NCBI GenBank assembly: GCA_002011355.1
Contig: MTNE01000053.1
Coordinates: 1,062 to 7,214 of the forward strand
Direction of reading: 5' to 3'
DNA length: 6,153 bases
Source: Thermoplasmatales archaeon JdFR-43
Lineage (GTDB): Archaea > Thermoplasmatota > E2 > UBA202 > JdFR-43
Part shown: positions 6,017 through 6,153 of the stretch, piece by piece
Layout: each line of letters opens with the position of its first letter
Numbering within the stretch: the first letter of the stretch is position 1
Notes under the pieces: generated by a model
What the model was told of the DNA's origin: nothing
The model's input: the letters and a program-made list of their open reading frames with translations, nothing else
The model's database searches: none
Translations under genes and position numbers: made by a program

Positions 6017-6153
6017 GTGACTCAGGCTTCAGCTCATCCTTCAGCTCTAAAAGTTGAACATGTGAAATTTTTCCATTAACATTAGAAAAGGTGAATAATA
6101 AATGATACACGGGGCATTGGGACAACTGTGGGCTTTTACTACTTTTCTTTCTT
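6009..6153 (-). CDS. Possible C-terminal end of an unrecognised minus-strand gene (alternative reading)
   Basis: A minus-strand frame is open from the right edge to a TGA at 6009-6011, giving 48 codons. The end of the translation contains FSNVNGKISHVQLLELKDEL, followed by KPESLV. It has a plausible mix of hydrophobic and charged residues, ending in a helical, charged tail. I do not recognise the family. The length is short enough to be open by chance, especially since only one end is visible. It conflicts with the plus-strand start proposed at 6102, so at most one of the two is likely to be real. If real, it would be convergent with the reductase gene, with the CAAAT-rich tract lying between the two. 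Confidence 0.28.
   Translation of the reverse strand, partial: RKKSSKSPQLSQCPVYHLLFTFSNVNGKISHVQLLELKDELKPESLV
6027..6047. repeat. Direct repeat of 9 bp with 12-bp period
   Basis: CTTCAGCTC occurs at 6027-6035 and again at 6039-6047. On the minus strand this reads as ELKDELK in the open frame described in the entry at 6009-6153, so the repeat may simply reflect a repetitive protein segment. Confidence 0.45.
6089..6094 (+). promoter_or_regulatory. Shine-Dalgarno-like site before the ATG at 6102
   Basis: AGGTGA with a seven-base spacer to ATG. It is the main support for the plus-strand start at the right edge; a chance match is possible. Confidence 0.4.
6102..6153 (+). CDS. Possible N-terminus of an unrecognised, probably membrane, protein (cut by window edge)
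   Basis: Seventeen codons are visible, reading MIHGALGQLWAFTTFLS. The segment is hydrophobic and could be the start of a first membrane helix. An AGGTGA at 6089-6094 lies seven bases before the ATG, a good Shine-Dalgarno arrangement, and a TAA in frame at 6099-6101 rules out a longer N-terminus. The family cannot be told from so few residues. It would be 135 bases downstream of the reductase on the same strand, so it could be its own unit or a loose operon member. It competes with an open minus-strand frame over the same bases. Confidence 0.45.
   Translation, partial: MIHGALGQLWAFTTFLS

Noticed and set aside
6054..6082. TTGAAC-17-TAACAT as a promoter for the 6102 start
   Set aside because: The hexamers match only weakly and transcription would start on the Shine-Dalgarno sequence itself.
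5967..6101. Rho-independent terminator after the reductase
   Set aside because: No GC-rich hairpin followed by a T run could be found on either strand.

Overview
The window looks like a piece of chromosome from an uncultured or anaerobic bacterium with an AT-rich genome. The evidence is indirect. It carries a class II (adenosylcobalamin-dependent) ribonucleotide reductase, which needs neither oxygen nor a small radical-generating subunit. It also has a small DUF1858 CxxC protein of a type common in anaerobes, and a DUF5667 membrane protein next to a MoxR ATPase. No 16S rRNA, tRNA or other taxonomic marker is present, so no phylum is claimed.

Layout. Positions 1-1116 hold two minus-strand genes in a probable operon: a DUF5667-type single-pass membrane protein with a very lysine-rich tail (217-1116), followed 16 bases later by the start of a MoxR-family AAA+ ATPase (200 down to 1, cut by the window edge). 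The divergent gap 1117-1211 contains a perfect 12-bp palindrome but no convincing promoter. A 12-helix major facilitator superfamily (MFS) transporter follows on the plus strand (1212-2345). It ends by sharing TTAA with the stop codon of a convergent 66-residue DUF1858 protein (2342-2542, minus). That small gene is divergent from the main gene of the window, a class II ribonucleotide reductase (about 2640-5966, plus). From 5967 to the end there is a G-poor CAAAT-rich tract, a 9-bp direct repeat, and a region with two competing partial coding readings on opposite strands.

The centrepiece is the reductase. Its active-site loop, [14 protein letters not shown], is interrupted by a 413-residue intein (3762-5000). 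The intein has recognisable splicing blocks A, B, F and G and a two-motif LAGLIDADG homing endonuclease. The first residue after the intein is the cysteine expected to carry the catalytic thiyl radical, so the enzyme should be inactive until the intein excises itself. After splicing the reductase would be 695 residues, with an N-terminal ATP-cone, the three catalytic-site cysteines and a C-terminal CX4C pair.

The genes do not form one obvious pathway. The reductase and the divergent CxxC protein share a very short intergenic region with overlapping predicted promoters, which suggests but does not prove co-regulation. The MoxR/DUF5667 pair is probably an envelope or regulatory unit continuing beyond the left edge. 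I see no CRISPR array, insertion sequence, RNA gene or clear rho-independent terminator.
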